Positions 1-7,892 of a stretch of 25,492 bases of DNA are shown piece by piece. Source of the stretch: JANLSE01 sp031362265 (GTDB lineage Bacteria > Chloroflexota > Chloroflexia > Chloroflexales > Roseiflexaceae); contig JANLSE010000550.1 in the NCBI GenBank assembly GCA_031362265.1, positions 1 through 25,492 on the forward strand, given 5' to 3'. The notes below the pieces were generated by a model. The model made no database searches. It had not been told where the DNA came from and was given only the letters and a program-made list of their open reading frames with translations. The position numbers and the translations under genes were made by a program. Each line of letters begins with the position of its first letter. Positions within the stretch are counted from its first letter, which is position 1.

Positions 1-777
1 TAACACCCGCTGGCCGATATCCTGGCCAAGGATCAGTTTGACATACAAGAGATAACAACCCAGCAGGCCAGCCAGGAGGGTCAACAGCCCGCCAAACCAG
101 CCAATCGCCTGCATGGGGCGTGCACGATAGTTTAGCATGAACATGACAGTCACCAGATCAATCAGAACCCCAGCAACGCGCCCCAACCCAGCACCAGGCT
201 GCACACCATGGCCTGGAACCTCACGAACAGGCACTTCGACAACACGTGCACCATGCCAGGTTGCGATTGCTGGTGCAAAACGATATAGATCGCCATACAG
301 ATGCATTTCGTGTAAAATCTCGCTACGGTATGCCTTAAGTGGGCATCCATAATCGTGCAGACGTACCCCAGTTGCACGCGCAATCAGTGCGTTCCCAATC
401 TGTGTTGGCAGGGATCGCGGCACATCGCGTCGCCCACTGACCAGATCTGCGCCGGAATCGATAGTTGCCAGCAGGAGTGCAATATCAGCAGGATCGGTTT
501 GACCATCCGCGTCGATCGTAACAACAACGGTGCCACGTGCGCGATCAAATCCCGCTGCCAGCGCTGCTGTCTGCCCAAATGAGCGTCGCAGCGCAACCAA
601 TCGCAAGCGCGGATCCTGTGCTGCAAGTTCACGCAGCAGTTCAAGCCCACCATCGATACTGCCATCATCAATTGCAAGCAACTCATCCTCGGGCTGTAAG
701 AGCGCCAGGATGGAAACACAGCGACTGACAATGCGTGTACGGTGATTACGAAATGGAAGAATAATTGTGGTGGTCAT
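1..777 (-). CDS. Glycosyltransferase family 2, polyprenyl-phosphate sugar transferase type (3' end outside window)
   Basis: The reading frame is open from the ATG at 777 down to base 1, giving 259 residues with no stop, so the C-terminus is missing. The N-terminus MTTTIILPFRN, the DDGSIDG motif near residue 38 and DADGQTDP near residue 89 are the nucleotide-sugar and metal-binding signatures of GT-A fold family 2 enzymes. RRSFGQTAALAAGFDRARG is typical of the dolichol/undecaprenyl-phosphate mannosyl- or glucosyltransferase branch (DPM1/GtrB/ArnC-like). From about residue 210 come a membrane-entry segment and a hydrophobic helix (IGWFGGLLTLLAGLLGCYLL), as in members with C-terminal membrane anchors. 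By family knowledge it would load a sugar onto a lipid phosphate at the inner face of the membrane. It starts 7 bases after the stop of the flippase-like gene, so the two are probably co-transcribed. The exact sugar cannot be told. Confidence 0.9.
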   Translation of the reverse strand, partial: MTTTIILPFRNHRTRIVSRCVSILALLQPEDELLAIDDGSIDGGLELLRELAAQDPRLRLVALRRSFGQTAALAAGFDRARGTVVVTIDADGQTDPADIALLLATIDSGADLVSGRRDVPRSLPTQIGNALIARATGVRLHDYGCPLKAYRSEILHEMHLYGDLYRFAPAIATWHGARVVEVPVREVPGHGVQPGAGLGRVAGVLIDLVTVMFMLNYRARPMQAIGWFGGLLTLLAGLLGCYLLYVKLILGQDIGQRVL

Positions 778-784
778 ACGCAAT

Positions 785-1792
785 TCATTGTTTGATTGCT
801 TGAGGTTCTGGGGTTCCCTGGCTCTGAAGCTCTGACGTCTTGAGATCAAATCCACCCAGCAATACAACCAAACCACCGACCGTACTAACGACAAGGCGCA
901 CCGTGAAGATCATAAAGGCAAGTGCAATCGCGGTTGCCGCTGCAACATCTACCTGCGCAAGATAGAGTGTAAAAACTGCCTCACGTGCGCCGAGGTTATT
1001 CACAAAGATCGGCGCTAGCCCAACCATATCAGTGATTGGCACCATCAGAAAATAGATCTGGGTTGGCGCATCGATCTGGAGCGCAAGCCCACAAACAATA
1101 TGATTAACAATCCACAATGTCTGATAGACTAACGACAACCCTAGCACTTTGGCAAGTGTGTGCCCTTGCGGAAAGTAATCTCCCAGCGCTTGAGCGATAC
1201 GCTGAACCGGACGGCGAATCTGATGTGGCAGGCGTGGCCCGAAGCGCAGCAGGAGGCGTGGCGCACTAAATGAGGCAATCATTGCCAGAACAGCAGCAAC
1301 TGTAAAAGCAACGGTTAGCAGCCGTAATTCAGGGGTTGTCACCAATGAACGGCCGGTATGATCGAGATAGGCCCAAACCAATGCCACATTCACAATCATA
1401 CTCAGCGCCAGGAAGCCCACGAGGCGTTCCAAGAAGACTGAAGCGCTAGCTTGGCTCAGGCTTCCGATCCGCCGTGCGAGTTGTGCTGCGCGCACTGCAT
1501 CGCCACCAACCGAGGTGGGCAGGAAATTATTGGCAAACTGGCCTGCTAAATAGGCCTTCACCAACCACGAATAGGGCTGCCCTTGGTTGCGTGCACGCAA
1601 CAAGACACCCCAACGTACGGCGTTCACAGCAATACCAATCAATTGGATAAGTACGGCTAAGGCAATAAAACGCAGATCGGCACTGCGCCAGCGATCCCAT
1701 ACTTTTATTGGGTCAGCATGCCATATCAGATATGTAATAAGACCAACACTAACGATCACACGTAGTGGGCCGAGCAGACGGCGCCAATTCAT
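785..1792 (-). CDS. Flippase-like / lysylphosphatidylglycerol synthase TM-region family membrane protein (YbhN/UPF0104-like)
   Basis: About 335 residues and almost wholly hydrophobic, with roughly eight membrane segments. The family signature GQFANNFLPTSVGGDAVRA (near residue 90) and the later pattern PIFVNNLGAREAVF mark the LPG synthase transmembrane domain family, which lacks the soluble aminoacyl-transfer domain when it stands alone, as here. Such proteins are often annotated as putative lipid flippases next to glycosyltransferases; the neighbour at 1-777 fits that pattern. A TTG at 1798 is also in frame, but GAGG lies 7 bases before the ATG at 1792 and only 1 base before the TTG, so ATG is preferred. 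A TATAAT-like -10 box lies on this strand at 1883-1878, but I see no good -35. The substrate is unknown. Confidence 0.88.
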   Translation of the reverse strand: MNWRRLLGPLRVIVSVGLITYLIWHADPIKVWDRWRSADLRFIALAVLIQLIGIAVNAVRWGVLLRARNQGQPYSWLVKAYLAGQFANNFLPTSVGGDAVRAAQLARRIGSLSQASASVFLERLVGFLALSMIVNVALVWAYLDHTGRSLVTTPELRLLTVAFTVAAVLAMIASFSAPRLLLRFGPRLPHQIRRPVQRIAQALGDYFPQGHTLAKVLGLSLVYQTLWIVNHIVCGLALQIDAPTQIYFLMVPITDMVGLAPIFVNNLGAREAVFTLYLAQVDVAAATAIALAFMIFTVRLVVSTVGGLVVLLGGFDLKTSELQSQGTPEPQAIKQ

Positions 1793-1916
1793 GGACAAGC
1801 CTCAATTGCAAAAATACCCATAGAGCACGATTCAAACGAAAAGCGCACACTACCCCTATACTCACAAGACCTGCGGCATTATAGCATAGGCTTTGGGTTA
1901 CTCCGTGAAACATGTA

Positions 1917-1946
1917 GCGACACACACATGAGTGATGTAGTACAAT
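1917..1946 (+). promoter_or_regulatory. Possible sigma-70-type promoter for the aminotransferase gene
   Basis: TACAAT at 1941-1946 matches the -10 consensus at five of six bases. GCGACA at 1917-1922 matches the -35 at four of six with an 18-base spacer. Transcription would start near 1953, leaving a leader of about 58 bases before the ATG at 2011. This is a motif match only. Confidence 0.3.
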
Positions 1947-2010
1947 TCTTAAGCGATTCTTCTGGTATTATTGCATAAGCACAATGCCACGATCTAACTC
2001 AGGAGAACAT

Positions 2011-3210
2011 ATGTCAACCTTAACAACACCCCCACAACTTCAAGATCTCTTTGCGGGGCGCGCAAAAGAGAACCGGCCTGCACAGATTTGGCCAGATGCA
2101 GGCGAAGGCGTTATCAGCCTCTCGTATGGCTTTGCTGGCCCAGAGATGTTCCCCGTCGACGCGCTCAGTAGCGCGACAGCCGAAATATTAGCCGAAGATA
2201 CTGATGGAGCGCTCAACTACGGCGAGTCATATCCTGGGTTGGTACGTTTGGTTTCCGAGCGGCTCACACGCCAAGGCATGGCGATCCAAGATCAGCAAGT
2301 GATTCTGACCTATGGTTCCAGCCAGGTGCTGGCACTCCTGCCCCAGATTTTGGTCGACAAAGGCGATATTGTGATCGTCGAAGGGCCAACGTTCATGGGC
2401 GCGGTGAAGAATTTCCTGATCGGTGGCGCCCAACTCATTACTGTCAATGTGGATGAGCACGGCATGGATACCGATCAACTTGAGCAGATTCTGCGTGAAC
2501 AAGCGGCCAAGGGTATACGGCCGAAATTTATCTATACCATCCCAACCTTCCAGAACCCGAGTGGTAGTGACATGACCATCGCACGACGCCAGCGTTTGGT
2601 GGATTTGGCCGCCGAGTACGGGGTGCTGGTGGTTGAAGATGATGCCTATGGCGATTTACGCTTCGAGGGCGACCCGACGCCGCGCCTGGCTGCACTTAAC
2701 CACGATTGGGTGCTCCACGTGGGAACATTCTCAAAGATCTTAGCACCTGGGATACGCCTCGGCTGGGCAGCTGGCCCGCAACCGATCATTGATCGACTGA
2801 AGGCATTCAAACTCGAAGGTTCGAGTGGCCCATTTATGACGCGCCTTGTCGAACGTTTCTGTGCCGATGGACGGCTCGATACCCATATCAAAGCACTCAA
2901 CGCAACCTATCGCCGCAAACGTGACCTGATGCTGAAGCTGATTGCCAGCGAATTCCCTGCTGATATCACCGCTCCCAAACCAGCCGGTGGGTTCTTTATC
3001 TGGGCAGGGTTGCCAGAAGGCCTGAGCGCCCGGTTGATCGCCAAAGTTGCCGAAGAACATGGCGTTGCCTTCGTGCCAGGGACAGGATTCTATGCCAATG
3101 GCCAGGGCGATAATCGCATGCGCCTCGCGTTCAGCTACCAATCTGAAGAGCGGATTGCCGAAGGTATCACACGACTTGGGCAGGCGATCCGAGCTGTGCG
3201 CGGCGAGTAA
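2011..3210 (+). CDS. PLP-dependent aminotransferase, class I/II (MocR/2-aminoadipate aminotransferase type)
   Basis: 399 residues counted from the ATG at 2011, chosen because AGGAG lies 6 bases upstream; an in-frame ATG at 1984 would add nine residues without a ribosome site. Fold type I features are in order: ALNYGESYPG near 67-76, YGSSQ near 101, EGPTFMG near 124, PTFQNPSG near 178-185 (Asn182 contacts the PLP ring), VVEDDAYGDLRF near 207-218, and GTFSKILAPGIRLGW near 238-252, where Lys242 should form the Schiff base and Arg249 bind the phosphate or substrate carboxylate. The sequence resembles LysN/2-aminoadipate transaminases and the aminotransferase half of MocR regulators, but has no N-terminal DNA-binding domain. 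It is a cytosolic enzyme and appears monocistronic. The amino acid substrate is not predictable from sequence alone. Confidence 0.93.
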   Translation: MSTLTTPPQLQDLFAGRAKENRPAQIWPDAGEGVISLSYGFAGPEMFPVDALSSATAEILAEDTDGALNYGESYPGLVRLVSERLTRQGMAIQDQQVILTYGSSQVLALLPQILVDKGDIVIVEGPTFMGAVKNFLIGGAQLITVNVDEHGMDTDQLEQILREQAAKGIRPKFIYTIPTFQNPSGSDMTIARRQRLVDLAAEYGVLVVEDDAYGDLRFEGDPTPRLAALNHDWVLHVGTFSKILAPGIRLGWAAGPQPIIDRLKAFKLEGSSGPFMTRLVERFCADGRLDTHIKALNATYRRKRDLMLKLIASEFPADITAPKPAGGFFIWAGLPEGLSARLIAKVAEEHGVAFVPGTGFYANGQGDNRMRLAFSYQSEERIAEGITRLGQAIRAVRGE

Positions 3211-3291
3211 TCAGAGTTGAAGACAATCAGGAGGGCTGGTGGTGATGTCTTAAGACTAGCCTTCAGCCTCCAACCTGAGGAAGAGGAAGGG

Positions 3292-4236
3292 CTACGGCTG
3301 GTCTTGTGGTGGTGCCACAACAGTGAGTGCCTGGGGCCTGACAGCAAAGAGCACCGGCGTGTGCTCCACCACACGGCCATCAACCTGAACAGGAATCCCC
3401 GGACGCGCCGTCGTCGTGATTCGGAACCACGATCCCTTATAGGTCGCGATGCGCGGCTCTGCAACTGATCGGCCATTGGCGATTGCCGCAAAATAGCCGA
3501 CGAGCTCAAGCTTAGTCATATTCTCAAACACCGATAAGATCAGCTGGCCACTGTCTGGTCGCGCATGTGCCGCAACAGCAAACCCCATGCCAAAGTAGGG
3601 CATATTCGAAACCATGGCCAACAGAGGGCGTGTCAATAGCTGCGAACCATCCGAGCACTCGATCCGCAATTTCCGAGGACGATAATCACGCAAGGTTTGC
3701 ACCGCATCTGGCAACTGGTACCACGCGCCGGATTTGATTAACTCAGCGACCGGAAAGAGACGCGCATCTAAACCCACACCTGCTACCTCCATGAAAGGCA
3801 TACCATTCGCAGTCGCTGAGTCAATTCGCCATGCCTGGCCGTGGATGAGCACCTCTACTGCATCTTCCAATTTTGCAGGAATTGCGAGGCTCCGGGCAAT
3901 GTTATTGTATGTTCCCAAAGGTACAATGCCAAGTGGAGTGTTAGTCCCCAAAAGCCCTTGCGCGATCGCACTCACGGTTCCATCACCGCCAACAGCCACT
4001 ACCAAATCATAATGTTCGCGGGCAGCTGATGCCGCTAGGTCGGTAGGTGAATTTGTGCTTGTTGTGAAGGACACCACTACATGCATGCCCGCCTGCTCAA
4101 GCGCTCCCACGATGCCGGGTAATTGCGCAACAGCGTTCTGTATCCCGCTGACCGGGTTGACTAGGAGCCGTGCCCAGCGCTTCGTTCGATCAGGCGGTGG
4201 GGAGGCATCGTTCAACAAAGGTTGGATGTCTGACAA
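3292..4236 (-). CDS. Diacylglycerol kinase family lipid kinase (DagK/YegS-like)
   Basis: The kinase catalytic domain opens with ARLLVNPVSG near residue 22-31 and carries the nucleotide-binding motif AVGGDGTVSAIAQGL (GGDGT at 83-87) and PLGTYNNIARSL, where members usually have GTxNdfAR. The C-terminal beta-sandwich with PYFGMGFAVAAHARPDSG and PVQVDGR is complete, so the protein of about 314 residues has normal family length. It would phosphorylate diacylglycerol or a related lipid at the membrane. The frame is open further upstream to an ATG at 4362, but those 42 residues look non-coding. GGGAG lies just before the TTG at 4236, which begins MSDIQPLL, so I take TTG as the start. It converges with the aminotransferase gene; the 81 bases between contain a GTCTTAAGAC palindrome and imperfect inverted repeats that may serve as a terminator. 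Confidence 0.9.
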   Translation of the reverse strand: MSDIQPLLNDASPPPDRTKRWARLLVNPVSGIQNAVAQLPGIVGALEQAGMHVVVSFTTSTNSPTDLAASAAREHYDLVVAVGGDGTVSAIAQGLLGTNTPLGIVPLGTYNNIARSLAIPAKLEDAVEVLIHGQAWRIDSATANGMPFMEVAGVGLDARLFPVAELIKSGAWYQLPDAVQTLRDYRPRKLRIECSDGSQLLTRPLLAMVSNMPYFGMGFAVAAHARPDSGQLILSVFENMTKLELVGYFAAIANGRSVAEPRIATYKGSWFRITTTARPGIPVQVDGRVVEHTPVLFAVRPQALTVVAPPQDQP

Positions 4237-4356
4237 ATGGGACTCCCTAAATGGTTGCGATCTAGTTCTTCGGATTGTGCATTTTATTATAGGCGCATGT
4301 GAAAGTGCTGTCCAAGTTTTTTCCAAGAACAAGTAGACTCTAGGAGAGCACCTGAA

Positions 4357-4380
4357 ACGCAAAGACGCAAAGACGCAAAG
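4357..4380 (+). repeat. Tandem octamer array, ACGCAAAG x3
   Basis: Three exact copies of ACGCAAAG lie head to tail in the gap between the aldo/keto reductase gene and the lipid kinase gene. They sit 46 bases before a second octamer array with a different unit. The octamer AGAC-GC-AAAG read across units is partly complementary to CTTGTCT of that second array, with a small bulge. Confidence 0.95.
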
Positions 4381-4426
4381 CGGTATATGTTCACCTGGTC
4401 ACCATTCGGTTGAGCTCACGGCGAAG

Positions 4427-4506
4427 CCTTGTCTCCTTGTCTCCTTGTCTCCTTGTCTCCTTGTCTCCTTGTCTCCTTGTCTCCTTGTCTCCTTGTCTCC
4501 TTGTCT
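4427..4506 (+). repeat. Perfect tandem octamer array, CCTTGTCT x10
   Basis: Ten uninterrupted identical copies of CCTTGTCT cover exactly 80 bases and end just before the last codon region of the aldo/keto reductase gene. Because 8 is not a multiple of 3 and the unit makes no stop, all frames stay open and yield spurious LVSLSPCL-type peptides. The same unit (CTTGTCTC in another phase) recurs at 16995-17026. The perfect identity suggests recent copy-number change by slippage or active homogenisation. Confidence 0.97.
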
Positions 4507-4514
4507 TGGGCTCC

Positions 4515-5513
4515 TCATACCCGCATCTTCATCCACCCTGAGGTATTATGGAAATCGACAACTGCTGTACCGGGAGGGACAAGCGCATCACAGGCGGCGC
4601 GCAATTCGTCGCTCAATGACATCTCACACACAGGTAAGATTTGTTCGAGTTGGGCAAGCGTACGCACCCCAAAGATTGGCGCTGTAATGCCGGGCTGTTG
4701 CATACACCATAGAATCGCGAGCTGCGCTGGAGTTACCCCAGCAGCTTGGGCTAATTCCGCAAAGCGCACACCAACCTCAATGCCACTGAGCGTCACCCGC
4801 TCGGCATAGATACCACCACGTTGCACAAAGCGTGAGTCGGCAGGCGGATTCGCGATGTTGGTATAGCGCCCTGCGAGGACACCCTGTGCCATCGGCGCCC
4901 AAGGTACAATCGCGAGGCCATGTTCTTGTGCCATTGGCACCAGTTCATTCTCAATACGACGATCCAGCAGATTGTAGGGTGGTTGCTCCGAAACATAACG
5001 TACCAGACCTTTAAGCTCACTAATCATCAGCGCATGCATCACCCGCCATGCTGGGTGAGTCGAGCAGCCCACATAACGAATCTTCCCCTGCCGCACCAGA
5101 TCAGTAAGCGCAGAGAGTGTCTCCTCGATCGGGGTTGTTGGATCGGGCCGATGCATCTGGTACAGATCGATATGATCGGTCTGCAGGCGTTGCAAGCTCT
5201 GCTCACATGCCCGAATAAGATACAAGCGTGAATTACCACGATCATTGGGGCCAGTGCCAATCGGGAAATGGCCTTTGGTCGCAAGAAATACTTCATCACG
5301 CCGTTTGTTGGCTTTCAGCACACGCCCAATGATCGCCTCACTCTCGCCATTATTGTAGGAATTGGCGCTATCAAACATATTGATGCCTGCATCCAGAGCA
5401 CGATCAATAATGCGGGCAGCTTCATCCTCTGGTGTAGGCATGCCAAAGTTCATGGTGCCAATTGCCAATGGTGCGACACGGACTCCAGTGCGGCCAAATG
5501 GTCGATACTCCAT
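4515..5513 (-). CDS. Aldo/keto reductase
   Basis: 332 residues, full family length. The TIM-barrel NADPH-dependent reductase tetrad is present: Asp48 and Tyr53 in FDSANSY, Lys80 in LATKGH, and His121 in DLYQMHRPD. The N-terminus MEYRPFGRTGVRVAPLAIGTMNFG and the C-terminal cofactor-binding stretch APIFGVRTLAQLEQIL are typical of the AKR family related to voltage-gated potassium channel beta subunits (YghZ/Tas-like, AKR11-13). The enzyme would reduce aldehydes or ketones in the cytosol; the physiological substrate is unknown. AAGGAG lies 8 bases before the ATG at 5513. The gene is divergent from the small membrane protein gene at 5613, and the 99 bases between hold a GTTGCAAC palindrome near 5537 that could be an operator. 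Confidence 0.93.
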   Translation of the reverse strand: MEYRPFGRTGVRVAPLAIGTMNFGMPTPEDEAARIIDRALDAGINMFDSANSYNNGESEAIIGRVLKANKRRDEVFLATKGHFPIGTGPNDRGNSRLYLIRACEQSLQRLQTDHIDLYQMHRPDPTTPIEETLSALTDLVRQGKIRYVGCSTHPAWRVMHALMISELKGLVRYVSEQPPYNLLDRRIENELVPMAQEHGLAIVPWAPMAQGVLAGRYTNIANPPADSRFVQRGGIYAERVTLSGIEVGVRFAELAQAAGVTPAQLAILWCMQQPGITAPIFGVRTLAQLEQILPVCEMSLSDELRAACDALVPPGTAVVDFHNTSGWMKMRV

Positions 5514-5612
5514 AGTGAAGTCTCCTTCTGGGATCGTTGCAACAATCGCTAATACATCGGCGTATCACAAGCATACACGAAACACCGCACATGCGGCAAG
5601 AAGGGGGCTTCC

Positions 5613-6038
5613 ATGAATGTAAATAATCGTCAGGCCACGATAGCCGGTGGATTTCTGATTGCCTTAGGGCTTATTTGGTGGCTTAATCTATGGTGGCTGC
5701 TCTTACCAGCAGCGCTTGTCATCGGAGGCGTGGGCGCATTCCTTCAGCGGCGTGCAGTTGGCCGCAATAATGAGGCGCTCCATGCGGGCCTATGGGGGGT
5801 TGGGCTTGGTCTGCTCTTCCTACTCGATTTTGTCTGGCCGGGGATTCTATTCCTCGCCGGTGGCAGTATCCTCTTGCGTGGTCGCGAGGCGCAGGCACAG
5901 GCCATGATTGAGCAGACGTTTGATCGGGTGCGTGGCCGCATCCGCCCGAATCGCCGCGCACAGAATGTACCTGTCGAAAGTGTTGCAACGTTTGCGGTGC
6001 CTATTCAAACCAATGAAACGACCCACCTACACGAGTAA
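5613..6038 (+). CDS. Small integral membrane protein (LiaF N-terminal/DUF5668-like)
   Basis: 141 residues. Hydrophobic segments at about 9-26, 27-45 and 57-88 (probably two helices) suggest four membrane spans with a short tryptophan-rich turn (IWWLNLWW), followed by a basic, soluble tail from residue 89. This layout and the phrase FLIALGLIWWLN resemble the small transmembrane modules found at the N-terminus of LiaF-like proteins, but I do not see the LiaF C-terminal domain. AAGGGGG lies 6 bases before the ATG. A strong terminator follows at 6066-6109, so this is a one-gene unit. No defined function. Confidence 0.75.
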   Translation: MNVNNRQATIAGGFLIALGLIWWLNLWWLLLPAALVIGGVGAFLQRRAVGRNNEALHAGLWGVGLGLLFLLDFVWPGILFLAGGSILLRGREAQAQAMIEQTFDRVRGRIRPNRRAQNVPVESVATFAVPIQTNETTHLHE

Positions 6039-6065
6039 AACACAATCGGCCATTTCTAAATATAT

Positions 6066-6109
6066 GAGGCACAGAGCAAACAATTCTGATTTGCGACTGT
6101 GCCTCTTTT
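6066..6109 (+). terminator. Rho-independent terminator after the small membrane protein gene
   Basis: GAGGCACAG at 6066-6074 pairs perfectly with CTGTGCCTC at 6097-6105, and GCAAA with TTTGC extends the stem after a small internal loop; TTTT follows at 6106. It lies 28 bases after the stop codon. The following gene runs the other way, so it may protect both. Confidence 0.85.
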
Positions 6110-6163
6110 GTAGTTGTTCTGACGTTTATATGCGATTCATGATCACCAGAATTGATCAGATGC

Positions 6164-6847
6164 CTACCGAGCAGCCGGATTCGGCTGGTTCACCAGATTG
6201 GCTGCATCCGTCAGGAGATCCTGCTGGCGCGCATCAATGATCTGCTTGGCCCTTGTAAGAATATCGTTGGCAGTTTTGCCCTTCGACTGAGCGATTTGGG
6301 TAAGACTCTTCCCGTTCTTCAATTGTGTAGCGATCTCCTTTGGTGTAAACCCAGTCACATCGCTCGTCGCCTGAATAAGTACGCGCATGGTGGCACCCTT
6401 CTGGCGCTGATTCTGGGCATCGATCAGTTGCTGGCCAATAGTTGTGTCGCTCATAACGGTTGGCGCATTCTTATCAAAGTCTGCAAGCTCTTGATTCGCA
6501 CGTTCCTGCGTGATGCGCTTATTGGTCACAGCCCTATCCAGGCGCTGCTTTAGTTCCGCTCGTACCGTTGAAATCACGGTGTCCGTGGTTTTCCCCTTCG
6601 ATTGCGCAACCTGCGCTAGGCTCTTGCCTGCTTTGAGCTGATCCGTCACCTCGCGATTTGTCAGCCCAGTCGCATTGGCTGTCGCACGAATGAGGGTTGT
6701 TGTCAAGACTGGTTGGCCGTGTTTACCAGCTGGCCCACGATTCTCAACCACTGCAATGGAAGGCTGTGGGGCAGCCTGTACAACCCCACCAAAACTCGCG
6801 ATTGCAAGCGCTGCACCGACCATACTACTTATCAGAATACGCTTCAT
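6164..6847 (-). CDS. Secreted protein with two copies of a short helical module, function unknown
   Basis: 227 residues from the ATG at 6847, which has GGAG 6 bases upstream and begins a clear signal peptide (MKRILISSMVGAALAIASFGGVVQA, likely cut after Ala25). The mature part contains two related modules, about 52-95 and 156-199. Both follow the pattern TG-(L/F)-T-x2-E-(V/I)-x2-QLK-x-GKSL-x-Q-(V/I)-AQSKGKT. A basic helical linker (RITQERANQELADFD) lies between. Similar GKSLAxxAxxxG modules are common in secreted proteins of Actinobacteria and Chloroflexota, usually annotated as hypothetical. The protein should be extracytoplasmic; there is no lipobox or sortase signal. It lies 130 bases downstream of the methyltransferase gene but has its own candidate promoter. 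Confidence 0.82.
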   Translation of the reverse strand: MKRILISSMVGAALAIASFGGVVQAAPQPSIAVVENRGPAGKHGQPVLTTTLIRATANATGLTNREVTDQLKAGKSLAQVAQSKGKTTDTVISTVRAELKQRLDRAVTNKRITQERANQELADFDKNAPTVMSDTTIGQQLIDAQNQRQKGATMRVLIQATSDVTGFTPKEIATQLKNGKSLTQIAQSKGKTANDILTRAKQIIDARQQDLLTDAANLVNQPNPAAR

Positions 6848-6922
6848 ACTTTGCTCCTTCACCAGTGAGATCCATCTACCCTGCCATATGTATGGGCAAT
6901 GGGTCGCTTTCGCGACAATCAC

Positions 6923-6955
6923 ATCCTAGCTACAAGGTGTGAAGGAACCGTGAAG
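6923..6955 (-). promoter_or_regulatory. Candidate promoter with OmpR/PhoB-type direct repeats for the secreted protein
   Basis: On the minus strand CTTCAC occurs at 6955-6950 and again at 6944-6939, exactly 11 bases apart, the spacing used by dimers of OmpR/PhoB-family response regulators. TAGGAT at 6928-6923 (four of six to the -10) lies 10 bases after the second repeat, where a regulator-dependent promoter with a replaced -35 would sit. A GTCGC-TTTC-GCGAC hairpin follows at 6903-6916. Confidence 0.4.
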
Positions 6956-6977
6956 AAATGTAGGAGATACGAGCGGA

Positions 6978-7763
6978 TCAGCTGCCATTCTCAACACTTG
7001 GCTTGTTCTGCATACCCCAGGCGGCAAGTGCGATGCTACGCAACTCAAGATCGCACTCGGTATACTCGCACGCTGCCAGATCGGATAGACTGATGCGCGG
7101 TGTAAGGATCGGCAGTAATACATTCCAGGGCAGTACTGCCAGTGCAGCACAAACCTCTGGCAGATCACTATCCAGTAGCGCGGCCATGCTGCCAATGCTA
7201 CTATATCCGGTTGCCTGTAGTTGTGCCACCAGATCGCCAGTCAGATCTGGATGGGATAGAGGTATGACAACATCCGCACATGCTGCGGCGACACGCAATG
7301 CCAGCCTTGGCGACCAGCGCCAAGCGTACACCCAACGCCGCTCGGCAGTAACATATACGGCAACTGCTCCTGGCTTTAGTGCATAACGCACATCTCTCAG
7401 AACACGCTCTGGCTCGCTAAACAATCCAAATGCCGCTACACAGAGCGCACCATCCAGCATGGCGGCAGCAAACGGGAGTCGATGCGCGTCAGCGGTAAGT
7501 AGCAACTGCTCAGCCTCAATTGGAGTAGTCATTCCCTTCTGTATGAGCGCAACGATCTTACCAGCCGCTTGTGGCCGAACGCTGAAGCCCAAATCTACCC
7601 CAACAAGCGTCACATCTGCCCCAAGAATTTCACGATATAGCGGCCATTTCTGTGCATCTCCGCAAGCCAAATCAAGAATGATTCCACTCCGGCTGAGTGG
7701 TGCCGCGGCCAGGGTACGACGCAAGAATGGAATCATTGGTACATGGAGATCAGTGAATGTCAT
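6978..7763 (-). CDS. Class I SAM-dependent methyltransferase
   Basis: 261 residues. Motif I for S-adenosylmethionine is ILDLACGDAQKWP (residues 29-41), the acidic end of strand 2 is VGVDLG (about 54-59), motif post-I is TADAHRLPFAAAMLDGALC, and LKPGAVAVYVTAER is the usual strand-5 region of UbiE/type-11 methyltransferases. The C-terminal third, with IGSMAALLDSDLPEV, does not point to a substrate. Cytosolic. No strong Shine-Dalgarno is visible before the ATG. Its stop lies 130 bases upstream of the secreted-protein start, and the mutM gene ends 130 bases before its own start, separated by an octamer repeat remnant. Confidence 0.88.
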   Translation of the reverse strand: MTFTDLHVPMIPFLRRTLAAAPLSRSGIILDLACGDAQKWPLYREILGADVTLVGVDLGFSVRPQAAGKIVALIQKGMTTPIEAEQLLLTADAHRLPFAAAMLDGALCVAAFGLFSEPERVLRDVRYALKPGAVAVYVTAERRWVYAWRWSPRLALRVAAACADVVIPLSHPDLTGDLVAQLQATGYSSIGSMAALLDSDLPEVCAALAVLPWNVLLPILTPRISLSDLAACEYTECDLELRSIALAAWGMQNKPSVENGS

Positions 7764-7814
7764 ATTAGTTTAGGCTCACACGAAGCGGGCAGAATACGCT
7801 CCCAACATTTTTAC

Positions 7815-7842
7815 CACAGAGGCACAGAGGTTAGAACAGAGG
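7815..7842 (+). repeat. Short octamer repeat, CACAGAGG x2 plus degenerate copy
   Basis: CACAGAGG occurs twice in tandem at 7815-7830, and a third decayed unit ends in CAGAGG at 7842. It lies between the mutM and methyltransferase genes. The period of 8 is the same as in the other arrays of this window, although the unit differs. Similar CACAGAGG strings are known as scattered intergenic repeats in several bacterial phyla. Confidence 0.7.
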
Positions 7843-7892
7843 AACTCACACATGCGATTCTATGCTGCAATCAACAGCCTCGCTGGATATGA

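Noticed and set aside
4237..4362. 42-residue N-terminal extension of the lipid kinase
   Set aside because: It is rich in Arg, Ser and Cys without family similarity, whereas the TTG at 4236 has a ribosome site and begins a sensible N-terminus.
4429..4809. Plus-strand open frame starting with repeated CLLVSLSP peptide
   Set aside because: It begins in the CCTTGTCT array and then runs antisense to the aldo/keto reductase gene, so it has no independent coding support.
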